A DNA stretch of 40,921 nt from an uncultured Clostridia bacterium (GTDB lineage Bacteria > Bacillota > Clostridia > Lachnospirales > UBA5962), in the NCBI GenBank assembly GCA_946481295.1, contig CAMLLW010000011.1, positions 1 to 40,921 of the forward strand, written 5' to 3'. A model generated the notes under the pieces. The model did not search any database and was not told the DNA's origin. It saw only the letters and a list, made by a program, of their open reading frames with translations. Position 1 is the first letter of the stretch; every line of letters begins with the position of its first letter. This document shows positions 8,016-16,211 of the stretch, in pieces. The position numbers and the translations under genes were made by a program.

Positions 8016-8033
8016 AGAGATTTTTTTATTCTT
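7988..8033. terminator. terminator between convergent thiT and DUF4446 gene
   Basis: 20-bp perfect arms (7988-8007 and 8014-8033) enclose a 6-base loop. The thiT stop codon (8013-8015) is inside. T-rich arms allow termination in both directions; the minus-strand gene ends at 8041. Confidence 0.85.
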
Positions 8034-8040
8034 ATAAATC

Positions 8041-8568
8041 TTATTTTTGTTCTTGATTTTCTAAAATAAAATTTTTATTATTTATAGCTATATTTATAGC
8101 TTCTTCTTCTTCCTTTGATAATTTATATTTATTGCTTATTCCATTCTCTATTGGTTTACAATAAGTTATTGAATCATCTCTATTAAATATAGTATTAATA
8201 ACAAATCCATTATTATTATAATCTAACATTGCTAAAGCATATGATAAATCTCCACCCATATTATCAAATGGATTATATCTAATTATACCTATTTTTTGTA
8301 TGCAAAATTTTAAATTAGAGTTCAAATCTTCTATTTCTTTTTTTATTAACATGTGTTCAGAATCTAAATTAGATACTAAATCATAATATTTTTTTAAATT
8401 TTCTTCTAAATTAGAAACTTGTTGTTCTCCACCTAACATCTCATTAAACTTATTTTTTAAATTTTTTATTTTTGCTAAACAAACTAATAAAAGACAAAAT
8501 AATAAAAACAAGCAACAAATCAATATCAGTAATATTATATTATTATTATTTTGTATTATATCAAACAA
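8041..8568 (-). CDS. DUF4446 family membrane-anchored protein
   Basis: This 175-residue protein has one strongly hydrophobic N-terminal segment (about residues 10-32), a charged coiled-coil-like stretch (about 38-85), then the conserved C-terminal block QKIGIIRYNPFDNMGGDLS ... AMLDYNNNGFVINTIFNRDD typical of DUF4446. Such genes commonly follow parB in clostridia. The biochemical function is unknown. The start codon is TTG, chosen because AGGAGG lies 8 bases before it. That Shine-Dalgarno overlaps the parB stop codon (11-base gap between genes), so translation is probably coupled to parB. Confidence 0.85.
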   Translation of the reverse strand: MFDIIQNNNNIILLILICCLFLLFCLLLVCLAKIKNLKNKFNEMLGGEQQVSNLEENLKKYYDLVSNLDSEHMLIKKEIEDLNSNLKFCIQKIGIIRYNPFDNMGGDLSYALAMLDYNNNGFVINTIFNRDDSITYCKPIENGISNKYKLSKEEEEAINIAINNKNFILENQEQK

Positions 8569-8579
8569 AGTTTTACCTC

Positions 8580-9482
8580 CTAGTGTAACCTATTAAACAT
8601 ACATATTATTCTATCTAAATCTTGCTCAGAATAATACTCTATTTCTATTTTACCCTTTTTCTTACCATTTTTTATAGATACATTTGTTCCTAAAATATTA
8701 ATTAAATTCTCTTCTATATTTTTATACTGATTTTCTACATTTTTTAAATTATTCTTATTATCTTGTTTGTATTCTAAAGTATTTTGTATTAATTCTTCTG
8801 CCTGTTTTAAACTTAAACAGTTGTCTATAATTTTATTTGCTAATTCAAATTGAATATTATTATCTTCTATAACTAATAATTTTTTAGCTTGTCCTAGCAT
8901 TAATTTATTTTCTGCAATAAAATTTTGAACTCTAACATCTAAGTTTAGCAAACTAATCATGCTACCAATGGTATTTCTACTTTTACCTACTTTATTTGCT
9001 ATATCTTCTTTTGTAAAGAAAAAATATTCAACAAGTTTTTGATAACATAAAGCTTCCTCTATTGGATTTAAATTTTCTCTTTGAATATTTTCTATAAGAG
9101 CAATTTGTAATATTTGCATTTCATCATAAGTACGAATTATCGCAGGAACAGTTTTTAACCCAACAATTTTAGAAGCTCTCCAACGTCTTTCACCTGCTAT
9201 AATTTTATAAAAATCTTTTTCTTTATTCACAATTATAGGCTGTATAACCCCAAATTCTTCTATAGATTTTGCTAATTCTTCTAAAGAATTTTGATTAAAA
9301 TTTTTTCTAGGTTGATTCTTATTTGGTTCTATTAAATTTATATCTAATTCTTTTATATATGATTCAGATTTAGAATTATTATTTTCTCTACTAACAATAC
9401 CTATATTTTCAATCTTTTCTTCACTAGATAAAAGAGCTCCTAATCCTTTACCTAATCCACGTTTATTAGCATTAGTTACCAT
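8580..9482 (-). CDS. parB: chromosome partitioning protein ParB (Spo0J)
   Basis: A 300-residue CTP-dependent clamp that loads at parS sites near the origin, spreads, and recruits SMC; it also stimulates ParA ATPase. The N-terminal tail KRGLGKGLGALL is the usual ParA-activating segment. The CTP-binding arginine patch GERRWRAS lies near residue 96-103. A helix-turn-helix follows (FTKEDIANKVGKSRNTIGSMISLL, about 153-176), then a Lys/Asn/Glu-rich linker and a C-terminal dimerisation domain. Its ATG overlaps the parA stop by 7 bases, with AAGGA upstream, indicating translational coupling. Two ParB-family genes occur in this window; this one has the Spo0J-type tail and sits with parA. I found no good parS (TGTTTCACGTGAAACA) in the window. 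Confidence 0.95.
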   Translation of the reverse strand: MVTNANKRGLGKGLGALLSSEEKIENIGIVSRENNNSKSESYIKELDINLIEPNKNQPRKNFNQNSLEELAKSIEEFGVIQPIIVNKEKDFYKIIAGERRWRASKIVGLKTVPAIIRTYDEMQILQIALIENIQRENLNPIEEALCYQKLVEYFFFTKEDIANKVGKSRNTIGSMISLLNLDVRVQNFIAENKLMLGQAKKLLVIEDNNIQFELANKIIDNCLSLKQAEELIQNTLEYKQDNKNNLKNVENQYKNIEENLINILGTNVSIKNGKKKGKIEIEYYSEQDLDRIICMFNRLH

Positions 9483-10249
9483 ACTCTTATATTCCTTTCT
9501 ATAACCTCCAAAGCTAATTGATTATACGCTTCTGCACCTCTACTTCTACTATCATAAATAGTTATAGGTACACCATAACTAGGAGCTTCACTTAATCTTA
9601 CATTTCGAGGTATAACACTTCTATAAACATTATCTGGAAGGCACTTTTTTACTTCATCTATAACTTGTAAAGATAATTTTGTTCTAGCATCAAACATTGT
9701 AAAAACTACTCCTTCTATTTTTAAACTAGAATTAAATTTTGATTGTACTATTTTTATAGTTCTTAATAGTTGAGCTAATCCTTCTAATGCAAAATATTCA
9801 CATTGAATAGGGATCAAAACAGAATCAGCACTTACTAAAGCATTTATAGTTATTAAACTTAAAGATGGTGGACAATCAATTAAAATAAAATCATACAAAT
9901 ATTTTGTATTATCTAATATTTCTTTTAAAAAATATTCTTTATTTTCATAGTCTAATAATTCTACTTCTGCACCTACTAAATCTAAATTAGTAGGAATAAT
10001 TTTTAAATTATCAATACAAGTTTTCATAATTACTTGTTCTATATAACAATCATTTATTAAAAGATTATAAAAAGATTTTTCTAAAGAATCACCGTTTATT
10101 CCTAAACCAGTAGTAGCATTGCCTTGTGGATCACTATCTATTAATAATACTTTTTTCCCATTTTGAGCTAAGCATGCTGCCAAATTTATAGATGTTGTTG
10201 TTTTTCCTACACCACCTTTTTGATTTGCTACTGCTATAATCTTACCCAT
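9476..10249 (-). CDS. parA: chromosome partitioning ATPase ParA (Soj)
   Basis: A 257-residue Walker-type ATPase that dimerises on DNA with ATP. With ParB it moves origins, and in relatives it also modulates DnaA activity. The deviant Walker A KGGVGKTT begins at residue 10 and includes the signature lysine. Switch I/II regions DSDPQGNAT and DCPPS are present. The frame continues upstream to a TTG at 10270, but MGKIIAVANQKGG at the ATG (10249) is the usual family start. No Shine-Dalgarno is visible before either codon. A TATAAT at 10274-10279 (minus strand) would give an RNA starting only about 18 bases before the ATG, so a short-leader or leaderless message is possible. Upstream lies the DnaA-box-like repeat region. 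Confidence 0.95.
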   Translation of the reverse strand: MGKIIAVANQKGGVGKTTTSINLAACLAQNGKKVLLIDSDPQGNATTGLGINGDSLEKSFYNLLINDCYIEQVIMKTCIDNLKIIPTNLDLVGAEVELLDYENKEYFLKEILDNTKYLYDFILIDCPPSLSLITINALVSADSVLIPIQCEYFALEGLAQLLRTIKIVQSKFNSSLKIEGVVFTMFDARTKLSLQVIDEVKKCLPDNVYRSVIPRNVRLSEAPSYGVPITIYDSRSRGAEAYNQLALEVIERNIRVW

Positions 10250-11126
10250 AAATTTATAATACGTTATCAAAATATTATAACAGTTTATAAACTATATATA
10301 ATTTATAATTATATAAAAATTACTATATAATTAATTAAGTTTAATATGCTCTTAAATATATCAAATAATCATAAATTTTTAAGTAAACTAAGTAATATTT
10401 ATTTTAATGTATGTAAATATATTTAACTTATAATATATAGATTTATTCCTTTATAATATTGCAAAATTTTGACAAACGTTCTCCTTTCTTTATTAACTAA
10501 TATTATTAGAAAACTTACGTTGCAACATACGTAATTTTTTACTCCATTAAAATCTTTAAAAATAAATATGTACTTCTTTAAATGTGATAAAATTTTAATT
10601 TTTTAAAAGTTAAGTATTATAATCTATATCTTAATTTTAAAATAATATAAAAATTTTATATTACTTTAAAATTAATTTTATTAAAATCATGTTATAAATA
10701 TATAATTATAATTTATTAAATATTTATTAAAGTATAACATAATAAGTATTTATAAGCAATTAATGATAAATACAATAATTTTATCTTAAGCTAACTTAAT
10801 TTATATCATTGTATTTAACTCTACATCTCCTTGTAATGTTCTCCACACCTGTGCACAAATTTGTGCATGAATTTTTTATTTTAAATAATATTAATTTTTA
10901 TTTATGATAAATTATCCATATACTATAGATTATTCTTATAATATCTAGATTTTATAATCTTTATTTTTATAATCTTAATATTATAATAAGTTCTCCACAT
11001 CTGTGCATAATTTTGTGTATAATTCAATTTTTTATTCATTGTAATATGCTACTCTATAATTCTCAGTTTTATTCTCTACGATTATGCACAAATTTGTGCA
11101 TAATAAATTATTATAAAATTATATAA
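10250..11126. other. long gene-free region between parA and argS
   Basis: No open frame with a ribosome binding site was found in these about 880 bases. The parA-proximal half is AT-rich. It includes a 6-bp hairpin TTACGT/ACGTAA followed by six T (about 10515-10541, plus strand) that might be a weak terminator, and no convincing plus-strand promoter. The argS-proximal third holds three related repeats of DnaA-box-like units described separately. A near-match box TTATCCATA lies at 10912. Confidence 0.6.
10839..11112. repeat. three imperfect 40-bp repeats of paired DnaA-box-like units
   Basis: Three copies start TTCTC(C/T)AC: about 10839-10880, 10991-11036 and 11072-11112. Each contains two units related to TGTGCATAA, starting 12 bases apart: 10850 and 10862; 11002 and 11014; 11083 and 11095. 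TGTGCATAA is the complement of TTATGCACA, which fits the DnaA consensus TTATNCACA. The third copy is a perfect 22-bp palindrome (11082-11103), that is, two consensus boxes facing each other across AATT. The first copy contains the 16-bp palindrome TGCACAAATTTGTGCA. A DnaA-binding locus outside oriC is the simplest reading; another DNA-binding protein's operator is the alternative. Confidence 0.65.
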
Positions 11127-11169
11127 AAATATAATAAGACGTAGTTTAAAACTACGTCTTATTATATTT
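11127..11169 (-). terminator. argS terminator, near-perfect palindrome
   Basis: 21-bp perfect arms (11127-11147 and 11149-11169) surround a single central base, ending 14 bases beyond the argS stop. The core is GACGTAGTTT/AAACTACGTC with T-rich flanks. Confidence 0.85.
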
Positions 11170-11182
11170 AATATTTATTATA

Positions 11183-12877
11183 TTACATTTTATTAGGTGT
11201 TGAAATTCCTAATAAACTTAATCCTTTTTCTAAAACAGTTTTAACACAATATACTAAAGCTAATCTAGCATTTTTAGTTTTTTCACATGATACTATTATA
11301 GGATTATCATGATAAAATTTATTAAAACTTTGTGCTATATTTACTAAATGTCTTGTTAAAATAAAAGGTTCGTATTTATTTCCTGCTTCTATAATTTTAT
11401 CTTTATAATTATATAATAATTTTATAATTTGAATAGATGCATCATCTGTTAATATAGAAAAATCTATATTATTAAAATCTATTTCTCCACCTTTTTCTAA
11501 TACAGAATTAGCTCTTACACAACTATATTGAACATATGGTCCTGTTTCTCCCTCAAAATTTAGCATTCTATCCCATGAAAATACTACATCTTTTATTCTA
11601 CTATTATATAAATCATTAAATATTATTGCACCTATACCAACTTGTTCTGATACTAAATCTTTATTTTCTAAATTAGGATTTTTTTCTTCTATTATACTCT
11701 TTGTTTTTAAAACTGCCTCATTTAGCAATTCTTCCATTAAAACAACATTACCTTTTCTTGTTGATAACTTACCACTTTCTAAACTAACTAATCCAAATGG
11801 AACATGAACTAAATCCTTATACCAATCATAACCCATCAATTCTATTACTTTAAATAATTGTTTAAAATGTAATATTTGATCAATAGCAGTTACATATATA
11901 CATTTTTCAAAATCATAAGTATTTTTTCTATATAATGCAGTAGCAATATCTCTAGTATGATACAATGTACCACCATCACTTCTTAATATTAAACATGGAG
12001 GCATATTATATTCTTCTAGATTAACAATTTTTGCTTTATTACTTTCTTCTAATATTCCCTTTTCTTCTAATTCTTTTAATACATTATTAATTTTATCATT
12101 ATAAAAACTTTCACCTGTATAATAATCAAATTTTATATTTAATCTTTTATATATTCTTTCAAATTCTATCATACTAATTTCATTAAACCATCTCCAAAGA
12201 TCTAAAGCTTCCTTATCGCCATCTTCCATTTTAACTAACCAATGTCTAGCTTCATCATTTAATGATGGATCTTTTTCTGCTTCTGAATGAAATTTAACAT
12301 ATATTCTATTTAATTCTTCTATACCTTTTTCCTCTATTACTTTTTTATCTCCCCATAATTTATATGCAACTATAAGTTTTCCAAATTGTGTTCCCCAATC
12401 ACCTAAATGGTTAACCCCTATACTATTATATCCCATAAAATTATAAATATTATATAGAGCATTACCTATAACTGTTGATCTTAAATGTCCTACATGAAAT
12501 GGTTTAGCTATATTAGGAGATGAAAAATCTATAACAACATTTTTACCTTTTCCTATATTTGAATGACCAAAATTTTCTCCCTCTTTTATAATTTCTTTTA
12601 TAGTGCTTGTACAAAAAATTTCTTTGTTTAAATAAAAATTTAAATATGGTCCTGCTGTTTTAATTTGGTCTATAAAATCTATATCATTTAATTTTTGAGC
12701 AAGTTCAGATGCTATTATTTGAGGTGATTTACCTAAATTTTTAGCAAACTTAAAACAAGGAAGTGAAAAATCCCCCATTTCAATATTAGGTGGTACTTCT
12801 ATTAATTTATAAATATCATCTACTGAAAAATTAGTATTGTCAGCTATTTTTTTACACAATTCTTCTTTAAAGTTCAT
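11183..12877 (-). CDS. argS: arginyl-tRNA synthetase
   Basis: A 564-residue class Ia synthetase that charges tRNA-Arg in the cytoplasm. The N-terminal tRNA-recognition domain (about 1-110) is followed by the HIGH-type motif in PNIAKPFHVGHLRST (near 120-134), the Rossmann catalytic core, and LSTRKGNVV in place of KMSKS, as usual for this family. The C-terminal DALR anticodon-binding domain ends in LLGISTPNKM. A TTG five codons upstream is open, but GGAGG lies 8 bases before the ATG at 12877 and overlaps that TTG, so the shorter form is chosen. It is probably cotranscribed with the lipid kinase upstream (gap 24 bases) and ends at a strong terminator. Confidence 0.96.
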   Translation of the reverse strand: MNFKEELCKKIADNTNFSVDDIYKLIEVPPNIEMGDFSLPCFKFAKNLGKSPQIIASELAQKLNDIDFIDQIKTAGPYLNFYLNKEIFCTSTIKEIIKEGENFGHSNIGKGKNVVIDFSSPNIAKPFHVGHLRSTVIGNALYNIYNFMGYNSIGVNHLGDWGTQFGKLIVAYKLWGDKKVIEEKGIEELNRIYVKFHSEAEKDPSLNDEARHWLVKMEDGDKEALDLWRWFNEISMIEFERIYKRLNIKFDYYTGESFYNDKINNVLKELEEKGILEESNKAKIVNLEEYNMPPCLILRSDGGTLYHTRDIATALYRKNTYDFEKCIYVTAIDQILHFKQLFKVIELMGYDWYKDLVHVPFGLVSLESGKLSTRKGNVVLMEELLNEAVLKTKSIIEEKNPNLENKDLVSEQVGIGAIIFNDLYNSRIKDVVFSWDRMLNFEGETGPYVQYSCVRANSVLEKGGEIDFNNIDFSILTDDASIQIIKLLYNYKDKIIEAGNKYEPFILTRHLVNIAQSFNKFYHDNPIIVSCEKTKNARLALVYCVKTVLEKGLSLLGISTPNKM

Positions 12878-12901
12878 TTTTAATTCCTCCAAAAATTAAT
12901 T

Positions 12902-13810
12902 TTAGTTATTAGTAAAAACTTCTATAGCATTGGGTATATTTTCTATTTCAACTGGAAGGTTAGGACCAAATTCTCCATCTATATCTGTCTCTATATTCAT
13001 ATCTTTACTATTAATATTATCTACACAATTTTCAATTTTAATGTAGCTATCCCTAAAATAAACAACATTATCATCATTTAGATAATCACCAGTTAAAACT
13101 TTTAAAAATAATTTAATCATATTTTGAACAGGTATAGATTTTATACCTATAAACTCAAAGAGCCCATCATCCATTTTAGCTTCTGGAACTAATTTTTCAA
13201 AACCACCAGCTCCAGGACTATTTAAAACTATTAAAAATAAAATTTCTTCTTCTATAACTTTATTTGAATTACTAATTCTTAATTTGATGCTTTCAAATTT
13301 AGGAAATTTCTCTATTCCTTTTAAATAGTAAGCAATTTTACCTAATGTATTTTTTAATTTATTATCAACATGTTGAGATATATTTGTTAATAACCCAGCA
13401 CCAAATACATTTATAAAGTAATAATCATTTACTTTACCTACATCTGAATTTATAGTTTTACCATTTACTATAACTTTAGCTGCATCTATATTAGATTTAG
13501 GTATATTTAAACTTGTAGCAAAGTCATTTGCTGTACCAGCCGGTATTATTCCTAATTTACATTTAATTTTATTTTTTAATATGCTATTTAATACAATATT
13601 TACGGTGCCATCTCCACCAGCTACAACTATTGTACAATGCTCTAATGGATTTAATTTTTTTAAATAATCATCTACTCTACATTTATTATCTATTCTAAAA
13701 ATACTTACACTATAACCTGCATCTTGAAAAATTTGTATACAAGTGTCTAAATCATTTTTAAAAGTTCTATTGCCAGAATTAGAATTATAGATAAGCTCTA
13801 AGTTTCTCAT
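12902..13810 (-). CDS. diacylglycerol/lipid kinase family protein (YegS/DgkB type)
   Basis: A 302-residue soluble lipid kinase of the DAGK catalytic family, probably phosphorylating diacylglycerol or a similar lipid at the membrane. Motifs are an N-terminal NSNSGN (about residues 9-14, variant of NPxSG), GGDGTVN near residue 64-70 (nucleotide binding), GIIPAGTANDFA near 89-100, and a C-terminal beta-rich lipid-binding part with MDDGLFEF. The frame is open 26 codons further upstream through a hydrophobic stretch, but AGGGAG with 9-base spacing and the typical family start MRNLELIYNSNSG support the ATG at 13810. It sits between a small membrane protein and argS in one minus-strand unit. Confidence 0.9.
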   Translation of the reverse strand: MRNLELIYNSNSGNRTFKNDLDTCIQIFQDAGYSVSIFRIDNKCRVDDYLKKLNPLEHCTIVVAGGDGTVNIVLNSILKNKIKCKLGIIPAGTANDFATSLNIPKSNIDAAKVIVNGKTINSDVGKVNDYYFINVFGAGLLTNISQHVDNKLKNTLGKIAYYLKGIEKFPKFESIKLRISNSNKVIEEEILFLIVLNSPGAGGFEKLVPEAKMDDGLFEFIGIKSIPVQNMIKLFLKVLTGDYLNDDNVVYFRDSYIKIENCVDNINSKDMNIETDIDGEFGPNLPVEIENIPNAIEVFTNN

Positions 13811-13894
13811 TTTAAATTTCTCCCTAATCTTTTTGAAAATAATAAATTTATATAGTATTATAGCATTAATCTTAAGTATTATATACATATATTA

Positions 13895-14107
13895 TCAAAA
13901 TAAAGATATATTTACTAGTCTACTTATATCCTTTAATAAATAATTATAAGTAAAATCTAATAATAAATAAAAGCTTCCCATAAAACATGCTATATTTATA
14001 ATTTTAGATTGATAAGGTTTATCACTCATATTTATAAATACTTCTATTATGATTTGAATTACACCTATAACAAATATTTGTCCTATTAATATAACAAATT
14101 CACTCAT
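13895..14107 (-). CDS. small two-segment membrane protein, unknown
   Basis: A 70-residue hydrophobic protein with two likely membrane segments (about residues 4-25 and 35-58). The short loop SDKPYQSK between them is polar. A strong GGGGGAT ribosome binding site lies 4 bases before the ATG. It is the first gene of the unit leading to the lipid kinase (84-base gap) and argS. No family recognised. Confidence 0.65.
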   Translation of the reverse strand: MSEFVILIGQIFVIGVIQIIIEVFINMSDKPYQSKIINIACFMGSFYLLLDFTYNYLLKDISRLVNISLF

Positions 14108-14243
14108 ACTATCCCCCGATAAAAAAGTTATAATATACTAATAAATGTATATGCAAAAAAATTTTTTTTAACAAAAAACTTTTAATTTTATTTAACTTGT
14201 AACATAATTAACTATATATTCAAAAATTAGGAGGTTAATATTT

Positions 14244-15155
14244 ATGAAAAAACTTACTAAATTTATTACTGTTGCAGGTTCTACTGTTTGTATAGCACAT
14301 AATATAAATAAATTAATTTTAAACTGCAATATTAATAAAAACTTAATTGAAACAAAATATTGTTTTTACAAATCTACATTTGGTAATGTACACTATAAAA
14401 AACAAGGTAATGGTAAACCTATTTTACTAATTCATAGTTTAATACCTGGTGCTAGTTACAAAGAATTTTCAAAAATTTTAGATTCTTTAAGTGAAAATTA
14501 TACTGTTTATGCCATAGATTTAATAGGTTTTGGTAACTCTGATAAACCCCCAATAACATACTCATCCTATTTATATGTTAGCTTAATAAATGAATTTATA
14601 GAAAATGTAATTAAAGAAAAAACAAATATAATTGCATCAAATGGATTTGCAAATATGACAATAATAGCAAGTTTATTTAATAAAAATAATTTTGAAAAAT
14701 TTATTTTTATTTCTCCAGATAATTATATAAATTATCATAAAAATAAATTATTAAGTTTATTAATAGAAATTCCTATTATAGGTACAAGTATTTATAATAT
14801 ATTAATTTCTAAAAAAGTCATATATAATTTCTTAAAAAAATATGGATATGTAAATTATAATAATATAGATAAAAAATATATAGATGAATATAATATGTAT
14901 TCTCACATTAAAAATTTTAATAGCAAATATATACTTTCTTCAGTACTAAAAAAAGAATTTGATTTAGATATAAAAAATAATATAAAAAATATAGATATAC
15001 CAACAACAATAATATGTAATGATAATTATGAATTTAATTATATAAGAAATTTAAATAATCCAAACATAAAATTAGAAATAATAAGTAATACTAAATTATT
15101 TCCACAGAATGAAAAACCTTTAGAGTTTATTAATATATGTAAAAATTTCATATAA
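14244..15155 (+). CDS. alpha/beta-hydrolase fold protein, probably catalytically dead
   Basis: This 303-residue protein has the fold's landmarks: a strand and oxyanion turn LLIHSLIPGAS (61-71), YAIDLIGFGNSDKP (89-102), the nucleophile-elbow region NIIASNGFANM (128-138), and a late KLEIISNTKLFPQNEKP (276-292). Aligned with the usual G-H-S-M-G-G elbow, the nucleophile serine is Asn133 (Ser132 is one position early). The acid position near 261 reads NDNYEF, and the expected His in the GHLPH-like segment near 286 is Leu. All three triad residues therefore seem lost. The N-terminus has a weakly hydrophobic stretch, perhaps a membrane anchor. AGGAGG precedes the ATG. It is a single plus-strand gene between minus-strand units, with a terminator shared with noc. 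Confidence 0.75.
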   Translation: MKKLTKFITVAGSTVCIAHNINKLILNCNINKNLIETKYCFYKSTFGNVHYKKQGNGKPILLIHSLIPGASYKEFSKILDSLSENYTVYAIDLIGFGNSDKPPITYSSYLYVSLINEFIENVIKEKTNIIASNGFANMTIIASLFNKNNFEKFIFISPDNYINYHKNKLLSLLIEIPIIGTSIYNILISKKVIYNFLKKYGYVNYNNIDKKYIDEYNMYSHIKNFNSKYILSSVLKKEFDLDIKNNIKNIDIPTTIICNDNYEFNYIRNLNNPNIKLEIISNTKLFPQNEKPLEFINICKNFI

Positions 15156-15182
15156 AAAGAGTATATATAATATACTCTTTTT
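15154..15182. terminator. bidirectional terminator between hydrolase gene and noc
   Basis: 13-bp perfect arms (15154-15166 and 15170-15182) with loop ATA. AAAAAGAG on one side and CTCTTTTT on the other give a U run in both directions. The stop codons of both genes touch the hairpin. Confidence 0.85.
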
Positions 15183-16011
15183 AACATTTATTTTCTTTAT
15201 CTTCATATAGAAGTTTAATATTAATTTCATAACCATTATCTAGTTCTTTCATAACGTAATCCGTCTCAAAACCAGATTCTTTCATAATTTCTATAGACTG
15301 TTTAATACTATTAGAAAAAAGTCTTATATCTTTTATAAATCGTTTTATTTTTAAATTTTTCTTTTCTTCTTCTGAATTAGAATTTTTTTCTATAATTAAT
15401 TTTTCTACTAAATCTTCTGTCTTTTTTACTGTTAATCCTTCTTCTATAACTTTATTTAGAATTTTAATATGATCTTCTTCTTCTTCTAACTTTAACAAAG
15501 CACGAGCATGTCTTTCTGATAAATCATTCTCTATTAAAATCTTATGTACTTTTTTAGATAATTTTAAAATTCTAATTTTATTAGCTATAGTAGATTGTTT
15601 TTTTCCTATTCTATCGGCAAGTTCTTCTTGAGTAAAATAATAATCATCTATTAAATTTTTATAGCCTTCTGCTTCTTCTATATAATTTAAATTTTCTCGT
15701 TGAATATTTTCTATCATTGCAAGCATAGCACTTTCTTGATCATTAATATTTATAACTATTGCTGGGATTGTTTGTATTCCAGCATTTTTTGTAGCCCTTA
15801 ATCTTCTTTCACCAGAAACAAGTTCATAACTTACACCATTTATAAGTCTAACACTTATTGGTTGCATAACACCGTATTCTTTTATACTTCTTGCTAACTC
15901 TTCTATATTTTCTTTATTAAAAAATTTTCGTGGTTGATAAGGATTAGGTACAATTTTATCTACAGATAAATAAATAACTTCAGAATTAAACATTACACTT
16001 GCATTACTCAC
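15181..16011 (-). CDS. noc: nucleoid occlusion protein Noc (ParB paralogue)
   Basis: A 276-residue ParB/Spo0J-family DNA-binding CTPase. In Bacillus the protein next to rsmG binds dispersed sites and the membrane to keep FtsZ off the nucleoid. Visible features are VDKIVPNPYQPRKFF (17-31), the CTP-binding GERRLRATK (about 78-86), a helix-turn-helix FTQEELADRIGKKQSTIANKI (near 132-152) and a charged C-terminus. It lacks the KRGLGKGLGALL tail of ParB. The start is GTG, with AGAGGTG about 5 bases upstream. Position beside rsmG supports Noc, though clostridial members are less studied. The usual N-terminal amphipathic membrane helix is not obvious, so a role in nucleoid occlusion is inferred. Confidence 0.75.
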   Translation of the reverse strand: MSNASVMFNSEVIYLSVDKIVPNPYQPRKFFNKENIEELARSIKEYGVMQPISVRLINGVSYELVSGERRLRATKNAGIQTIPAIVININDQESAMLAMIENIQRENLNYIEEAEGYKNLIDDYYFTQEELADRIGKKQSTIANKIRILKLSKKVHKILIENDLSERHARALLKLEEEEDHIKILNKVIEEGLTVKKTEDLVEKLIIEKNSNSEEEKKNLKIKRFIKDIRLFSNSIKQSIEIMKESGFETDYVMKELDNGYEINIKLLYEDKENKC

Positions 16012-16174
16012 AAAAACACCTCTTTCTTTAGTATAAAAGATAATTTAACATTATCATCTAATTAATATCAATAAATTCTTATTTAATTACATCATTTTGT
16101 TATTTAATAATATATTATCATATATTAGTGTTAAAAATCTTATTTACCAAATTTTCAGAAAAATAACATAATTT

Positions 16175-16193
16175 GGAAATAACCTATATTTCC
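16175..16193. repeat. short inverted repeat in the noc-rsmG gap
   Basis: GGAAATA (16175-16181) and TATTTCC (16187-16193) face each other across 5 bases, just beyond the rsmG stop. There is no T run after it. The half sites resemble those of the Noc site ATTTCCCGGGAAAT but in the opposite order. Confidence 0.3.
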
Positions 16194-16211
16194 CTATCAG
16201 TTTTATAATAT

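Noticed and set aside
10250-10270. Seven-codon upstream extension of parA from a TTG
   Set aside because: There is no ribosome binding site before it, and the normal family start MGKII fits the ATG at 10249.
10455-10545. Small RNA or leader peptide upstream of parA
   Set aside because: TTGACA at about 10472 has no -10 at a usable distance, the 6-bp hairpin is weak, and the possible minus-strand frames are only about 10 codons.
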